Source: CAVQNQ01 sp963714205 (GTDB lineage Bacteria > Acidobacteriota > Terriglobia > Bryobacterales > Bryobacteraceae). Taken from it: a DNA stretch of 64,000 nucleotides. The stretch lies in contig CAVQNQ010000002.1 of assembly GCA_963714205.1 (NCBI GenBank), positions 1,302,001 through 1,366,000 of the forward strand. Reading direction: 5' to 3'. The notes beneath the pieces were generated by a model. The model was not told where the DNA came from. It saw only the letters and a list, made by a program, of their open reading frames with translations, and ran no database searches. The translations under genes were made by a program, and so were the position numbers. Of the stretch, positions 38,227-47,616 are shown in pieces (position 1 is the stretch's first letter; each line of letters starts with the position of its first letter).

Positions 38227-38670
38227 TCAGCGGGGATTGCGCAGGAGGAATCCGATCGCCAGGCAGCCAACCGCCGCGGTGAGCAGTACCAGTCGTATGG
38301 TTCGAAAATGGCTTTGGGAGGATGTGCTCCCGGCGACCCTGTCGAGCGCCGCATCGGCCACCGCAGCCGCCCCGACCGCAAGGAGGCTGATGCCGAATAC
38401 CGGGCTGAGAGGTGGGGTGCCCCGTTTCCATAGCAGCATGCCTCCCAAAAAGAAGAACACCAGGGGAGTGAGCCAGCGGAAGAGGGGCACTAAGTCGAAA
38501 TCGGGTGGCGGCATCCGCATCCGATAAACCGTCTGCCGGAGCCGGATAGAGAAGTTCTGAAGAGCGCTCAGGAATCCATCCCGGAGGTCGCGGTCACGGC
38601 CAAGCACGAACAGCAGGAGGGCGAGGCCAATCGCGACGCTCAGTTCCGGCCATCCGTGGAAGCCCGTCAT
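38227..38670 (-). CDS. membrane protein of unknown function, 147 aa
   Basis: Three or four hydrophobic segments (about 8-24, 65-82, 88-108, 125-143) with an amphipathic region between (FSIRLRQTVYRMRMPPPDFD). No family recognised. It converges on the repeat protein gene with only two bases between stops. Start ATG 38670 has no strong ribosome site. Confidence 0.55.
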   Translation of the reverse strand: MTGFHGWPELSVAIGLALLLFVLGRDRDLRDGFLSALQNFSIRLRQTVYRMRMPPPDFDLVPLFRWLTPLVFFFLGGMLLWKRGTPPLSPVFGISLLAVGAAAVADAALDRVAGSTSSQSHFRTIRLVLLTAAVGCLAIGFLLRNPR

Positions 38671-38709
38671 GTGGTTTCCTCAAGCGGATTATAGCGCCGG
38701 TTGAAAGCC

Positions 38710-39693
38710 CTACCGTCCGGAGGGCAGGCTGATGGCGCCGGTTCCTCCGCTGGGATTGAGCACGCGAGGCGTCCCGCTTTGGGGTTCCTGCTTGGGCGCA
38801 GCAACGGCGGGTTCCGCCTTGGGCTGCGAGGCGGCCTGCGCGGATCGCATGCCGGCGGCCATGGCTTTCTTCATCTCCTCTTCGGGAACCGTGAGCACGA
38901 GACGCAGCGTGCCTTGGTCCGCGTGGACGTCCAATTTCGTCCCGCTGGACTGGGGCTGCTGCGCTTTCATCATGGCCTCCAGCAAGCTCGCCGTAGCCAG
39001 CAGCTTCTGCGCGTCTTCCGCGGAGGTGGAGTGGATTTCGGCGTTCAGTTCCAGCCCGTGATTGAGCAGGATGCCGAACTGGAACCGGTCCACGTTCTCG
39101 AACCCCTGAGGCGTCGAGGCCGGCGCAACATAGCCCGCGGGCCGGTCGCCCAAGCCCCAGATGTCGTAGCTGTTGCGCAAGGCCTCCACCCGCGTGGCCA
39201 ACTCCTCGGGAATGCCGCCGTGGCCCCGGCGATCGATGGCCGCCCGCACCAGCGGCGGGTCGCCGGCGATCGCCGTAGTAGCATCCAGCAGCGCCACCAC
39301 TCCTTTGGAACCCTCGCCGCCGCCGAGTAGCGGTACCCCGCCGTACGATTGGGCGCCGACGCCAGCCAGCCGGTCGAGGTTGAAACGGCCCTTTACGAAA
39401 ATCAGCATGGGCGGGTTTTGCCCCTGACCGGTGGTGGTGATCACGACTTCGTCCACGTCGCGCGCCAGATCGAAACCCAGCGCCGCCGTGATGCGCGTCC
39501 AGCCGGCCGCTTCGGGCGGCATCGCGGGCGCCTGGGAAATCGCGGACTTCATGAGATCGGAATCCATCAGCGAGCGCACGCGCACGCCGATCACGGCCTT
39601 GGTGTCGGGCGGAAGCCAGTCCGGAAGCGCGCCTTCGGCGGCGTGCAGGATGGGCAGGCACAGGAGCGTCGATAAGGTGGCGAGGAGCTTCAT
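38710..39693 (-). CDS. secreted protein of unknown function, 327 aa
   Basis: GGGGGGAACT lies just before ATG 39693. Signal peptide 1-18 (ending LHAA). The mature domain starts DWLPPDTKAVIGVRVRSLMDS and has strand-rich segments (DEVVITTTGQGQNPPMLIFVKGRFN, GVVALLDATTAIAGDPPLVRAAIDR), then a Gln/Ala/Pro-rich disordered tail from about 285. The pattern recalls secreted acidobacterial and planctomycete proteins annotated only as hypothetical. Periplasmic or extracellular location is likely. Confidence 0.65.
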   Translation of the reverse strand: MKLLATLSTLLCLPILHAAEGALPDWLPPDTKAVIGVRVRSLMDSDLMKSAISQAPAMPPEAAGWTRITAALGFDLARDVDEVVITTTGQGQNPPMLIFVKGRFNLDRLAGVGAQSYGGVPLLGGGEGSKGVVALLDATTAIAGDPPLVRAAIDRRGHGGIPEELATRVEALRNSYDIWGLGDRPAGYVAPASTPQGFENVDRFQFGILLNHGLELNAEIHSTSAEDAQKLLATASLLEAMMKAQQPQSSGTKLDVHADQGTLRLVLTVPEEEMKKAMAAGMRSAQAASQPKAEPAVAAPKQEPQSGTPRVLNPSGGTGAISLPSGR

Positions 39694-39736
39694 ACAGTTC
39701 CCCCCATGATACGGTTTCGTTCGCCAGCTCGAAACG

Positions 39737-41461
39737 CTATCTCTGGATAGTGGCGTCCCCTGCTGGCAGCGCCGCGGCCCGCGTGCGGGTAAGCCGCGGC
39801 AGGATAATCAGCGCCGCGCCATACAGCAGCAGCGACAGCACCATCGCCGCCTTGCGGTCCTGATGCAGATCCAGCAGGAGCAGCCGGCCGGCGCCGGCCA
39901 GCATCAACGGGTAAATCAGGCGCGCCAGTTCCAGCCCCCGCCAGCGGGATCCCGCCCAGGCCGCCAGGAGCGCCACCAGCGCCAGCACGCCGGTCCGCAT
40001 GGTAGCGCAGTAGGCGTGCGTTGCGCCCGCGCCGAACAGACCGTGATACGCGGCGGTGACGGCGCCGGCCGAAATCCCCGCGGCGAGCCACACCGGCGGG
40101 ATGGCGGCCGCGAAGCGCAGCGCGCGGAAGTTCCAGGTCTCCCGGCCGCGCGTGTCGCGCACGGCCAACCCATAGCACAGCGCAGCGGTGATGGCGGCCG
40201 CCACAATTCCAAACCGGCTTCGATCCGTCCACACGGAATTGCCCAGCAGAAACTGCCCCGCGTGCGCCAGCGCGCCGGAAACGGCCAGGGCCAGCCACAG
40301 GTATAGGGCGCCGTGAACCTCCAGCGTCAGGCGGCCGAACCGTCCGCCGGCCCAGAAACAGGCCAGCGCGATCAGAAGCCATGCGCCCCAACCGGCGGCG
40401 CCCGCGAGCAGGATTCCACTAGCTGCCAGGGTGAGCAGAATGGCGAAGGTGGAGTAGGTGTAAAAATTGCGGCCATGGCCCCCCGGGCGATCCAGCCTTG
40501 CAAACGACACTACGTAGCAGGCCAGACCGCAGGCTGCCGCCAGCCCGCCGATGGCCGGTCCGGCGTGGGACAGGCGCAGCCCGCCGCCCACAGCGATCGC
40601 AAAAGCCAGCGCGCACTGGGCCGTCTCAAAACCCGTGAAGGCCACTCCGCGCAGCAGCGTGCGCACGATGGTGCTCGCGAGATAGATGACCAGCAGCAGG
40701 CCCTGCGCCACCAGCAGCCATTCCCGTGAAATGGGCGCATAGACTTCCGGCAAGCCGCGCTGGTTGGTCACCAGCCACGTGGCCAGCAGGACCGCCAGGT
40801 CCGCCGCAATCGCGGCCAGCCATCGTTCGCTGAGCCAATGATCGAGACATGCGGAGGCCTCCACGGCGGCGCCGATAGCCAGAAAGACGAAAGTAAAGGG
40901 AAGCACGTCGTGCGTGGCCATCAGAAGAGCGGCGGCTGTCCCCAATCCGGCCAGAGTGGCGATGGTGGCGACAATCAGCAGATTTTTGCGCCAGGAGACC
41001 GCCAGGCCGAAGAGCGTGAACAGCAGCAGGATGGCTCCCGCGGCCCACGCCCCCACCACGTGGAAGCGCAGGGTGGCTTCCCAGAGCAGGGGCGCCAGCA
41101 CCACGACGGCCGTCAGGCTGTGGATCGCGGCGGAGGCTTGGCGCTCCGCCGGCGTGCGCGCCGCCCACACCAACCAGGCGAGGGCATAGACGATCCCCAA
41201 CGTCACCCCCGCGGCCGCCGGCAGCACGCTCGACTCCGTGAAGGCACGCAACAGGTAGGCCCCCGCCAATCCCAGAAGCGCGCGGCCCAGCGCCGGCAGA
41301 AGCGCGGCGGTTTCGGGGAGCGCGGCCGCGGGGGGCTGATCGGTCGCCACGGCGGCCGCCGGGGCCGGCGCATTAGCTCCGAGTTGCCGCTCGATTTGGG
41401 ACACGCGCCGCGCCAGGTCGCGGAGATCGCGCTCGAGCGCTTCCATATCGGGCTGCGGCAT
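39737..41461 (-). CDS. DUF2339-like polytopic membrane protein
   Basis: A 574-aa protein with about 15 hydrophobic segments. ATG 41461 is decided by AAGGAGG upstream; the frame extends beyond it into nonsense. The first 35 residues are a soluble coiled coil (MEALERDLRDLARRVSQIERQL), then a Pro/Ala linker, then the membrane domain to the end. This coiled-coil-plus-many-helices layout fits DUF2339. It follows the NrfD-like gene by 29 bases and may share its transcript, though a link to electron transfer is not established. Confidence 0.65.
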   Translation of the reverse strand: MPQPDMEALERDLRDLARRVSQIERQLGANAPAPAAAVATDQPPAAALPETAALLPALGRALLGLAGAYLLRAFTESSVLPAAAGVTLGIVYALAWLVWAARTPAERQASAAIHSLTAVVVLAPLLWEATLRFHVVGAWAAGAILLLFTLFGLAVSWRKNLLIVATIATLAGLGTAAALLMATHDVLPFTFVFLAIGAAVEASACLDHWLSERWLAAIAADLAVLLATWLVTNQRGLPEVYAPISREWLLVAQGLLLVIYLASTIVRTLLRGVAFTGFETAQCALAFAIAVGGGLRLSHAGPAIGGLAAACGLACYVVSFARLDRPGGHGRNFYTYSTFAILLTLAASGILLAGAAGWGAWLLIALACFWAGGRFGRLTLEVHGALYLWLALAVSGALAHAGQFLLGNSVWTDRSRFGIVAAAITAALCYGLAVRDTRGRETWNFRALRFAAAIPPVWLAAGISAGAVTAAYHGLFGAGATHAYCATMRTGVLALVALLAAWAGSRWRGLELARLIYPLMLAGAGRLLLLDLHQDRKAAMVLSLLLYGAALIILPRLTRTRAAALPAGDATIQR

Positions 41462-41490
41462 GGCAACCTCCTTGCGATTGGGGACCGGAA

Positions 41491-42663
41491 CTAATCGGCT
41501 CCGGCGGTCTCGCGCTCCGGCCACGGCGGCAAGAGCTTTACCAGCACCACAAAAATGATGAAGGGCAGCAACATCAGGAAAATAGCTGGAACAAGGCCCT
41601 CGCGCGTTACGAAATCGACCTTGTAGCTGGTGTACCCGAGAAAACTCTTCGAGAATAGCTGGCCGCCGATCACCACGTTCCAGCGCATGGCGAAGATCCC
41701 CACCAGCGTCAGCAGCGCGGCGCTCAGATATAGCCCGCGCCGCACGGCCTCGCGGAATTTCCAGAACTGCGTGGCGGCCAGAATCGCCAGCGGCGCGAGC
41801 GTCCCCAGGAAGATTTGCAGGATCACATGCGAACCCCACAGGCGCGTGTGCACCATGAAATCCAGGCTGCGGAAGGATTCGTCGGCCTCGTAAGTGCGGT
41901 GCACCAGGTCCAGCATCTCCAGCGTGAAATCGATGATGAAGGTGTAGAAGAGGTACTTGGCGATGGTATCCACGCACCGCATATCGATGGCCATCTTCTT
42001 GACCTTCATCGCCGCCATGTACAGCACCAGCACCGCCGCGATGCCCGAGACCATGGCGGAGAACAGGAACACGATGGGCATCAGCGGCGAGGACCACCAC
42101 GGATTGGCCTTCACCGATCCGAAGATGAACCCCACGTATCCGTGCAGCAGGAAGGCCGAGGGTATGCCGATCACCGTGACCGTGTAGCCGACCTTATCGT
42201 CGATCCGGCGCGCGGCCGGGCTGACGTTCTCCGATCCCAGCGTCAGCAGCTTGTAGACGACCCGCCGGATGCCGCGCGAGGTCTGCGCCATCCGGACGAT
42301 ATCGGCGCGGTACTCCAGCCAGATCTCGACCAGCAGAACCACCATGAGATACCACAGGTAGACGAAGCCGAACATGGCCATGGCCGAGGAGGTGTGCGGC
42401 GTCAGGTACATCTCGAGCGACCGCTCGGGATGGCCCAGGTGGAGTTGCAGAGGCAGTGGCGCCACCAGCAGGAACGCCAGCGCCGTCAGCAACGCCAGAC
42501 GGTAAGTAGGTTTGACCTCCTCGACTTTGAAAACGCGCTCCAGCGAGGCGAGGATGAAGGCGCCCGCCACCAGTCCGGTGATATACGGATAGAGCACGAT
42601 CAGGATGCTCCATTGCAGCTCCACCTCGTTCGGATACATGAAACCATCGACGCCGGGTATCAT
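41491..42663 (-). CDS. NrfD/PsrC-like quinol-oxidising membrane subunit
   Basis: A 390-aa integral membrane protein of the NrfD/PsrC family, which exchanges electrons between (mena)quinol and an attached iron-sulfur protein. About nine membrane helices; family segments include PYITGLVAGAFILASL near residue 26, PLQLHLGHPERSLEMYL and an SPLMPIVFLFSAMVSGIA stretch. The iron-sulfur subunit gene ends 12 bases upstream, and the multihaem cytochrome precedes that, so all three form one operon. Confidence 0.88.
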   Translation of the reverse strand: MIPGVDGFMYPNEVELQWSILIVLYPYITGLVAGAFILASLERVFKVEEVKPTYRLALLTALAFLLVAPLPLQLHLGHPERSLEMYLTPHTSSAMAMFGFVYLWYLMVVLLVEIWLEYRADIVRMAQTSRGIRRVVYKLLTLGSENVSPAARRIDDKVGYTVTVIGIPSAFLLHGYVGFIFGSVKANPWWSSPLMPIVFLFSAMVSGIAAVLVLYMAAMKVKKMAIDMRCVDTIAKYLFYTFIIDFTLEMLDLVHRTYEADESFRSLDFMVHTRLWGSHVILQIFLGTLAPLAILAATQFWKFREAVRRGLYLSAALLTLVGIFAMRWNVVIGGQLFSKSFLGYTSYKVDFVTREGLVPAIFLMLLPFIIFVVLVKLLPPWPERETAGAD

Positions 42664-42675
42664 CAGGTCGCTCCC

Positions 42676-43416
42676 TTATCTCACCGAGCCGTCCAGGTCC
42701 TTGTAGTAAACCTTGGCTTCGGTAGCCATGTACGGCTTCAACACCTGCACCTTGTTGTGCCGCAGGAATTCGTGCACGGGGTCTTTTGGGTTCTTGAAAT
42801 CCACCAGTTGGCGCGCGCCCGTGGGGCAGTTCTCGCAGCAGGCGGTGGTGAGGCCCTGGGTGATGCGGTGGTAGCACAGCGTGCACTTATCCACCGTGTT
42901 GGTCTCCGGGTGGAGGTAGCGGCAGCCGTAGGGACAGGCCTGCACGCAGTAGCGGCAGCCCAGGCAGTAGCTCTTATCCACCAGCACCACGCCATCCGGG
43001 CTGACGAAAGTGGCGCCCACCGGGCAGACCTGCACGCAGGGCGAATTGGCGCAGTGGTTGCACAGCTTGGGGACGAAGAAGGCTTTGAGGTCCGGGCGGG
43101 TGTTGGGCGGGAAGCCGTCTATGGCGCCTTTGGGCGAATCCACGCGCGGCTGCTTGCCTTCCTCCACCTGGTAGCGCTCCACCCAGGTGCGGAAATAACC
43201 CTCGGGGACGTTGTTCTCTTTGGAGCAGGCGCGCACGCAGTTTCCGCAGCCGATGCACTTGTCGATATCGATGAGCATGCCCCACCAGTGGTCGGCCATC
43301 TTGTAGGCGTCGCTGGGGGGCGCGGCTCCGGTGATCTGCTCGAGCGTGGCGCCCACCGACGCCAAAACGAGCAGCTTGCCTCCGATCCCGAACAAATCTC
43401 GCCGGCTGATATCCAT
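42676..43416 (-). CDS. Tat-exported ferredoxin subunit with four [4Fe-4S] clusters
   Basis: A 246-aa NrfC/DmsB/PsrB-like electron-transfer protein. ATG 43416 has GAGGA upstream. A twin-arginine signal (SRRDLFGIGG) exports it. Four Cys groups are visible: CIGCGNCVRAC, CNHCANSPCVQVC, CLGCRYCVQAC and a split CTLC...CCENC, enough for four [4Fe-4S] clusters. It would pass electrons between the NrfD subunit and the tetrahaem cytochrome encoded just upstream (8-base gap). Confidence 0.92.
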   Translation of the reverse strand: MDISRRDLFGIGGKLLVLASVGATLEQITGAAPPSDAYKMADHWWGMLIDIDKCIGCGNCVRACSKENNVPEGYFRTWVERYQVEEGKQPRVDSPKGAIDGFPPNTRPDLKAFFVPKLCNHCANSPCVQVCPVGATFVSPDGVVLVDKSYCLGCRYCVQACPYGCRYLHPETNTVDKCTLCYHRITQGLTTACCENCPTGARQLVDFKNPKDPVHEFLRHNKVQVLKPYMATEAKVYYKDLDGSVR

Positions 43417-43424
43417 GAGTGTCC

Positions 43425-43922
43425 TCAGAGCTTGGGGTTGTGCGGCTGGTGGCAAGCGTCGCACTTCGCGCCGCCGGAGTGCTCGACGGTGGCGACCTGG
43501 GGGAAGCCGGCGGGCTTAGCGGCATCCTTCTCATGACAACGGCGGCACAGGTTGGCGACGTCGGGCAATTGCGGAACGTTGGCCACCGGGTCGTCGGCAT
43601 GTTTAGCCAGGGGACCGTGGCACGCTTCGCAGGCCACGTGAGCATGCGAACCGGCCGCGCGGGCCTTGCCCTCATCCTCATGGCACATGAGGCAGGTATC
43701 CTGGCCCGCAAAAGCAATAGAGTGGGAGCGAATCTCATCCAGCGCGGCCGGCCGGTAATGCCCATACTGGCCGAATGCCTTGGGAATCACGGCTGCACGG
43801 ATGATCAGAAAAACGCCCAGCGCGGCCAAGACAACCAGCGCGGGCCGCACAAGATGTCCCGCATCCCGTAAAAACTGGCGCAAGAACCGGCCCCCTTTCC
43901 AACGCGGCGTACAGCCACCCAC
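43425..43922 (-). CDS. membrane-anchored tetrahaem cytochrome c
   Basis: A 165-aa protein with one N-terminal membrane segment (about 27-45) and four haem c motifs: CLMCH, CEACH, CRRCH and CDACH. Additional His residues (HSIAF, SHAH, HADD) could be sixth ligands. The listed GTG start has no clear ribosome site; a TTG at 43883 preceded by AAAGGGGG would give a shorter n-region. First gene of the cytochrome / iron-sulfur / NrfD operon. Confidence 0.85.
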   Translation of the reverse strand: MGGCTPRWKGGRFLRQFLRDAGHLVRPALVVLAALGVFLIIRAAVIPKAFGQYGHYRPAALDEIRSHSIAFAGQDTCLMCHEDEGKARAAGSHAHVACEACHGPLAKHADDPVANVPQLPDVANLCRRCHEKDAAKPAGFPQVATVEHSGGAKCDACHQPHNPKL

Positions 43923-44030
43923 TCAAGTTGCGATCTGCGCACTTGCAAACAGGGGACCAAAGGATCTTTTATGGGTAAATTCTACAGATTGGCTTGAATA
44001 GCAGTGAAACACAACATTTGAGCTTGCGAA

Positions 44031-44046
44031 GAACTCTCTAGTTCTG
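44031..44046. promoter_or_regulatory. perfect 6-bp inverted repeat upstream of the cytochrome operon
   Basis: AGAACT-CTCT-AGTTCT lies 109 bases upstream of the cytochrome gene and 29 bases after the stop of the Asp-box gene. It may be an operator or a weak hairpin; there is no other support. Confidence 0.25.
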
Positions 44047-44074
44047 GGGTATAACACCCAATTGGGGGCGTCGA

Positions 44075-45166
44075 TTAGCTCGCTACCGCCAGCGAGTTCA
44101 CCGGGGGCAAATACTCGGCTATTGCGCTCCAGCTCTCGCCGGCATCGTTGCTATGGAAGATCTGGCCACCGGTGGTGCCCACGTAGATGCCCGCGGGCGA
44201 AAGCGCGTCGGCGGCCATGCCCTCGCGCAGCACCAGCAGGTGGGCGTTGCGCTGCGGAAGACCGCGCGTCAGCAGCTTCCAGGTCTTGCCGGCATCGCGG
44301 CTGCGGGCCACGCGGAATTTGCCTTCCGGCGTCGCGCGATATTCGGCGCCTTCAACCGGCACCGTAAAGAGCGTCTCGGGCTCGTCCGCCGGAATCGCCA
44401 TGCCAAAACCGAAGCGCGAGGGCAGCCCGCGGGAGATATCGGTCCATTTCTTGGCTTGGAGGCCCGCGCGGTAAATGCCGCAATGATTCTGCTGGTAGAG
44501 CGCCTCGGGATGGCGCGGATGGGCCACCAGGTGGTGGACACACTGGCCAACCTCGGGGTATTTATCGGGCATGAAATCGGCGCGCACACCCTGATTGAAG
44601 GGCGTCCAGGTGGCTCCGCCGTCATCGGTGCGAAAGGCGCCCGCCGCGGAAATCGCCACCACCATGCGCCCGCCGCCGAGGCATTGGATGGAATGCAGGC
44701 ACATGCCGCCGGCGCCGGGCTGCCAGCGTTCGCGCGTGGGGTGGGCGGTGAGCGAAGAGACCTCGGCCCACGTGCGGCCCCAATCCGCGCTGCGGAAGAG
44801 CACGCCCGGATCGCCGCCCGCGTACACCACACCGGGTTCATCGGCCGCGCCCGGTTCCACGCGCCAGATCCGCTTGAGCGAAGTCTCCGGCAGGCACTTC
44901 ACTTCCAGTCCCTCCTCGGAGAGCTTCCAGGATTTGCCGCCATCGGTGCTGGCGTGGATGTGGCCGCCGAACCAGGCGCTGTTCACGGCCGCATAAAGCC
45001 GGTCCGGTTCGCGAGGGTCCTGCGAGACGTGGTAGACTTCCGAGCCGCGGAAGAAGGGGCCTTCGACGCTCCAGTTTTGGCGATTGCGCGAACGGAAGAC
45101 GAAGGCGCCCTTGCGGGTGCCGGCCCAGATGGCCAAAGCGCGTTTGGGCATAGAAACAATGTACAT
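44075..45166 (-). CDS. Asp-box (BNR) beta-propeller protein
   Basis: A 363-aa sialidase-like/Ycf48-like propeller. At least five Asp boxes of the SxDxGxTW type are visible: STDGGKSW, SADWGRTW, TDDGGATW, SRDAGKTW and SNDAGESW. No signal peptide is seen (it starts MPKRALAIWAGTRKGAFVF), so a cytoplasmic location is likely. Without catalytic Arg residues that I can place, sialidase activity should not be assumed. Start ATG 45166 or 45151. Confidence 0.8.
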   Translation of the reverse strand: MYIVSMPKRALAIWAGTRKGAFVFRSRNRQNWSVEGPFFRGSEVYHVSQDPREPDRLYAAVNSAWFGGHIHASTDGGKSWKLSEEGLEVKCLPETSLKRIWRVEPGAADEPGVVYAGGDPGVLFRSADWGRTWAEVSSLTAHPTRERWQPGAGGMCLHSIQCLGGGRMVVAISAAGAFRTDDGGATWTPFNQGVRADFMPDKYPEVGQCVHHLVAHPRHPEALYQQNHCGIYRAGLQAKKWTDISRGLPSRFGFGMAIPADEPETLFTVPVEGAEYRATPEGKFRVARSRDAGKTWKLLTRGLPQRNAHLLVLREGMAADALSPAGIYVGTTGGQIFHSNDAGESWSAIAEYLPPVNSLAVAS

Positions 45167-45216
45167 CTCCGCGTGCGGAGCGTCCGCGCACCGCGCTCGC
45201 CGGATTGTGCGGATCT

Positions 45217-46383
45217 CTACGCCGTGGCCGCGTGCAGGGCCGGAACATCCACCCAGCCGCGCCGCTCATGGCTGTCGAACTCGGCATCCACGAGCTGCAA
45301 CTGGCGCAGGCCGTCCACAAACTGCGGATACTCGGGCTCGGCGGCGGGATCTTCAATCGAACGGTAGAAGCGCCGGAACACCTGCTTGAAGGTGTCGTCG
45401 TAGCCTTCGCTGTGACCGCCGGGGAGGTCGGCGAACGGCCGCGCGCGCTCCTTGAGCAGCGAGGGGTCCTTGATGACGATCTGGTTGGGGCTGTTGCGCT
45501 GGCCGATCCACAGCTCGTCGGGCCGTTCCTGATCCCACGCCACGCCGGCCTTGGTTCCGAAGATCTCCAGGCTCAGGCGGTTCTTGCGGCCGGTGGATAC
45601 CTGGCTGGCGGTGAAAGAGCCGCGCGTGCTATCTCCCATACGGAAGATCACCGCGCCGAAATCCTCGGTCTCCATGGGGACTTCCACGTAATCCTCGGGC
45701 TTCAGCGCCTTGCCGGCGAAGGTTTCGACGGGTCCCTTGGGGCGCTTGCGGGTGTTGTGGAAGGTCTGGAGATCGGCGCACAGCGAGGTGATGCGCTGCC
45801 CGGTGACATGCTCGGCCATGTCGCACCAGTGCGAACCGATATCCGCCATGCAGCGCGAGCGGCCATTCTCCTTGGCATCCAGGCGCCAGTTCCAGTCGGT
45901 ATCGTAGAGCAGCCAATCCTGCGAATAAGTGCCCTGCACCACCAGGATCTCGCCCAGGTCGCCCTCTTCGCGCATGCGGCGCATCTGCTGCACCAGCGGG
46001 TAGAAGCGCAGGTTGTGGAACGTGCAATTGCGCAGCTTGGTCTGGCGCGCCAGGGCCACCAGTTCTTTGGCCTTCTCGACCGAAACCGAGAGGGGCTTCT
46101 CGCAGATCACATGTTTGCCGGCCTCCAGGGCATCCTTGGCCATGGGGTAGTGGAGGGCGTTGGGCGTGCAGATGTGCACCGCGTCCACCGCGCGATCCTC
46201 CAGGATGCGGCGGTAGTCCGCTTCGACCCTCGTGGCGCCGAATTCGGCGGCGAGCCTCTTGGCTTTTTCGATTTCCGGTTCGCCGATGGCGTAGATCTCC
46301 ACGTTACCCAGCCTGCGAATGCCTTCCAGATGCACCCGTCCCACGAAGCCGGTGCCCAGCACAGCGGTTCTCAAGTTCTTCAT
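45217..46383 (-). CDS. Gfo/Idh/MocA family oxidoreductase
   Basis: A 388-aa NAD(P)-dependent sugar or inositol dehydrogenase-like protein. The Rossmann motif VLGTGFVGRVH is at about 7-17, the EKPLSV signature near residue 94 and the H-x-x-D-like active-site region around the DIGSHWCDMAEH segment. The substrate cannot be inferred. ATG 46383 is chosen because the Rossmann domain starts a few residues later. Encoded just upstream of the Asp-box gene with about 50 bases between; a link is possible. Confidence 0.88.
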   Translation of the reverse strand: MKNLRTAVLGTGFVGRVHLEGIRRLGNVEIYAIGEPEIEKAKRLAAEFGATRVEADYRRILEDRAVDAVHICTPNALHYPMAKDALEAGKHVICEKPLSVSVEKAKELVALARQTKLRNCTFHNLRFYPLVQQMRRMREEGDLGEILVVQGTYSQDWLLYDTDWNWRLDAKENGRSRCMADIGSHWCDMAEHVTGQRITSLCADLQTFHNTRKRPKGPVETFAGKALKPEDYVEVPMETEDFGAVIFRMGDSTRGSFTASQVSTGRKNRLSLEIFGTKAGVAWDQERPDELWIGQRNSPNQIVIKDPSLLKERARPFADLPGGHSEGYDDTFKQVFRRFYRSIEDPAAEPEYPQFVDGLRQLQLVDAEFDSHERRGWVDVPALHAATA

Positions 46384-46459
46384 ATAATGGCGAATCCCTT
46401 CCAAAGAGTATGCTAGATACAATTATCTCAAAAAGCTGTTAGGCTAATAGCAAATTGCC

Positions 46460-46750
46460 ATGCGGGTTCGCATCCGGTTCAGTAAGGGTCCACAGGTTTC
46501 CCAAAAGCGCCGGAGGAACCAGCGAGCGGCCCTGGGGCTGGCTGTCCTGCTGAGTCCCGCGGCTTTCCTCGCGGCGGTGTTGGGGTTGTGGCGCATCGCC
46601 GCGGATATGAACCTGGCCGGCAATTTCGCCATCTCTTCCGGTCTCTTTTCACATTGGCAGGTCTGGCTGGTGGCCGCGGGGATTTTGCAAGTGTGCGCTC
46701 ACCTTCTAAATCGCTACGGCAAGCGCGGCGAACGTCGCATGCGTTCGTGA
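46460..46750 (+). CDS. small membrane protein, 96 aa
   Basis: Basic N terminus (KRRRNQR), two hydrophobic segments (about 24-45 and 62-80) and a basic C terminus (RYGKRGERRMRS). No family recognised and no strong ribosome site. It precedes the rhomboid gene on the same strand. Confidence 0.45.
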   Translation: MRVRIRFSKGPQVSQKRRRNQRAALGLAVLLSPAAFLAAVLGLWRIAADMNLAGNFAISSGLFSHWQVWLVAAGILQVCAHLLNRYGKRGERRMRS

Positions 46751-46765
46751 CGGCCGGACCGGTTT

Positions 46766-46774
46766 TGATATCCT
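46766..46774 (+). promoter_or_regulatory. extended -10 promoter of the rhomboid gene
   Basis: TGATATCCT, 28 bases before ATG 46803. The leader contains GAGAG as a possible ribosome site. Confidence 0.35.
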
Positions 46775-46802
46775 AACTTCAGAGAACCCTCCGAGAGCCG
46801 CC

Positions 46803-47546
46803 ATGAGCTACGCCAGGTATCCGTCCACGCGATCGAGGTTTTACGGATATTTCCCGCCGGGAGTGAAGTGGCTGCTGATCGTCAATACGGCGATCTTTGT
46901 GCTGACCAGCCTGGCGCCGGTCTCCATGCAGGCCGATATCGCCGTCTTCTCCCTGGTGCCGTACACGGTCGTACATCGCTTCACGGTATGGCAGTTGGTC
47001 ACCTATCTGTTCCTGCACGGGAGCATCTTGCACTTGCTTTTCAATATGCTCACGCTGTGGATGTTCGGCATCCAACTGGAGCGCGACTGGGGCACGCGGC
47101 GGTTCCTAAAATATTATTTCGTCTGCGGGATCGGCGCGGGCTTGTGCGACGTGCTGCTGCACGCGGCGCTGGGCGACTGGGGCACGCGCACCATCGGCGC
47201 ATCGGGCGCCATAATGGGCCTGCTGCTGGCGTTCGGCGTCATGTATCCGAACCAAACCGTGTTGATGAACTTCCTGTTCCCCATCAAAGCCAAGTACCTG
47301 GTGATGATCTATGCCGCCATCGAGCTGTGGGCTTCGCTGGGACCCAACACCGGCGTGAGCAGCATCGCGCACCTGGGCGGCATGCTGGTGGGTTACATCT
47401 ACCTGAAGGGCCGCCTGCCGCAAATACGGGTGCTGGATGTGCAGGGAGCCTACCGGCAGTGGAAGATGCAGCGCGCCAAAAAGAAGTTCCAGGTCTACCT
47501 GCGCAAACAGAGGGGACGTGGGGGACAGGGCCCCTGGGTCAATTAA
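46803..47546 (+). CDS. rhomboid-family intramembrane serine protease
   Basis: A 247-aa membrane protease with six membrane segments. Catalytic Ser135 lies in GASGAIMG and His190 in SSIAHLGG; the upstream HLLFNMLTLWMFG stretch (77-89) is also typical. It cleaves membrane proteins inside the bilayer. The C-terminal 40 residues are basic and cytoplasmic (QRAKKKFQVYLRKQRGRGG). The preceding small membrane protein is co-oriented, but no substrate is indicated. Confidence 0.92.
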   Translation: MSYARYPSTRSRFYGYFPPGVKWLLIVNTAIFVLTSLAPVSMQADIAVFSLVPYTVVHRFTVWQLVTYLFLHGSILHLLFNMLTLWMFGIQLERDWGTRRFLKYYFVCGIGAGLCDVLLHAALGDWGTRTIGASGAIMGLLLAFGVMYPNQTVLMNFLFPIKAKYLVMIYAAIELWASLGPNTGVSSIAHLGGMLVGYIYLKGRLPQIRVLDVQGAYRQWKMQRAKKKFQVYLRKQRGRGGQGPWVN

Positions 47547-47616
47547 GTCACAACCAGGCCGCAACCGCGCTCGCGCCTGTGCGTCATTTGATATAGTCTA
47601 CGTCAGGGCTACGCAT

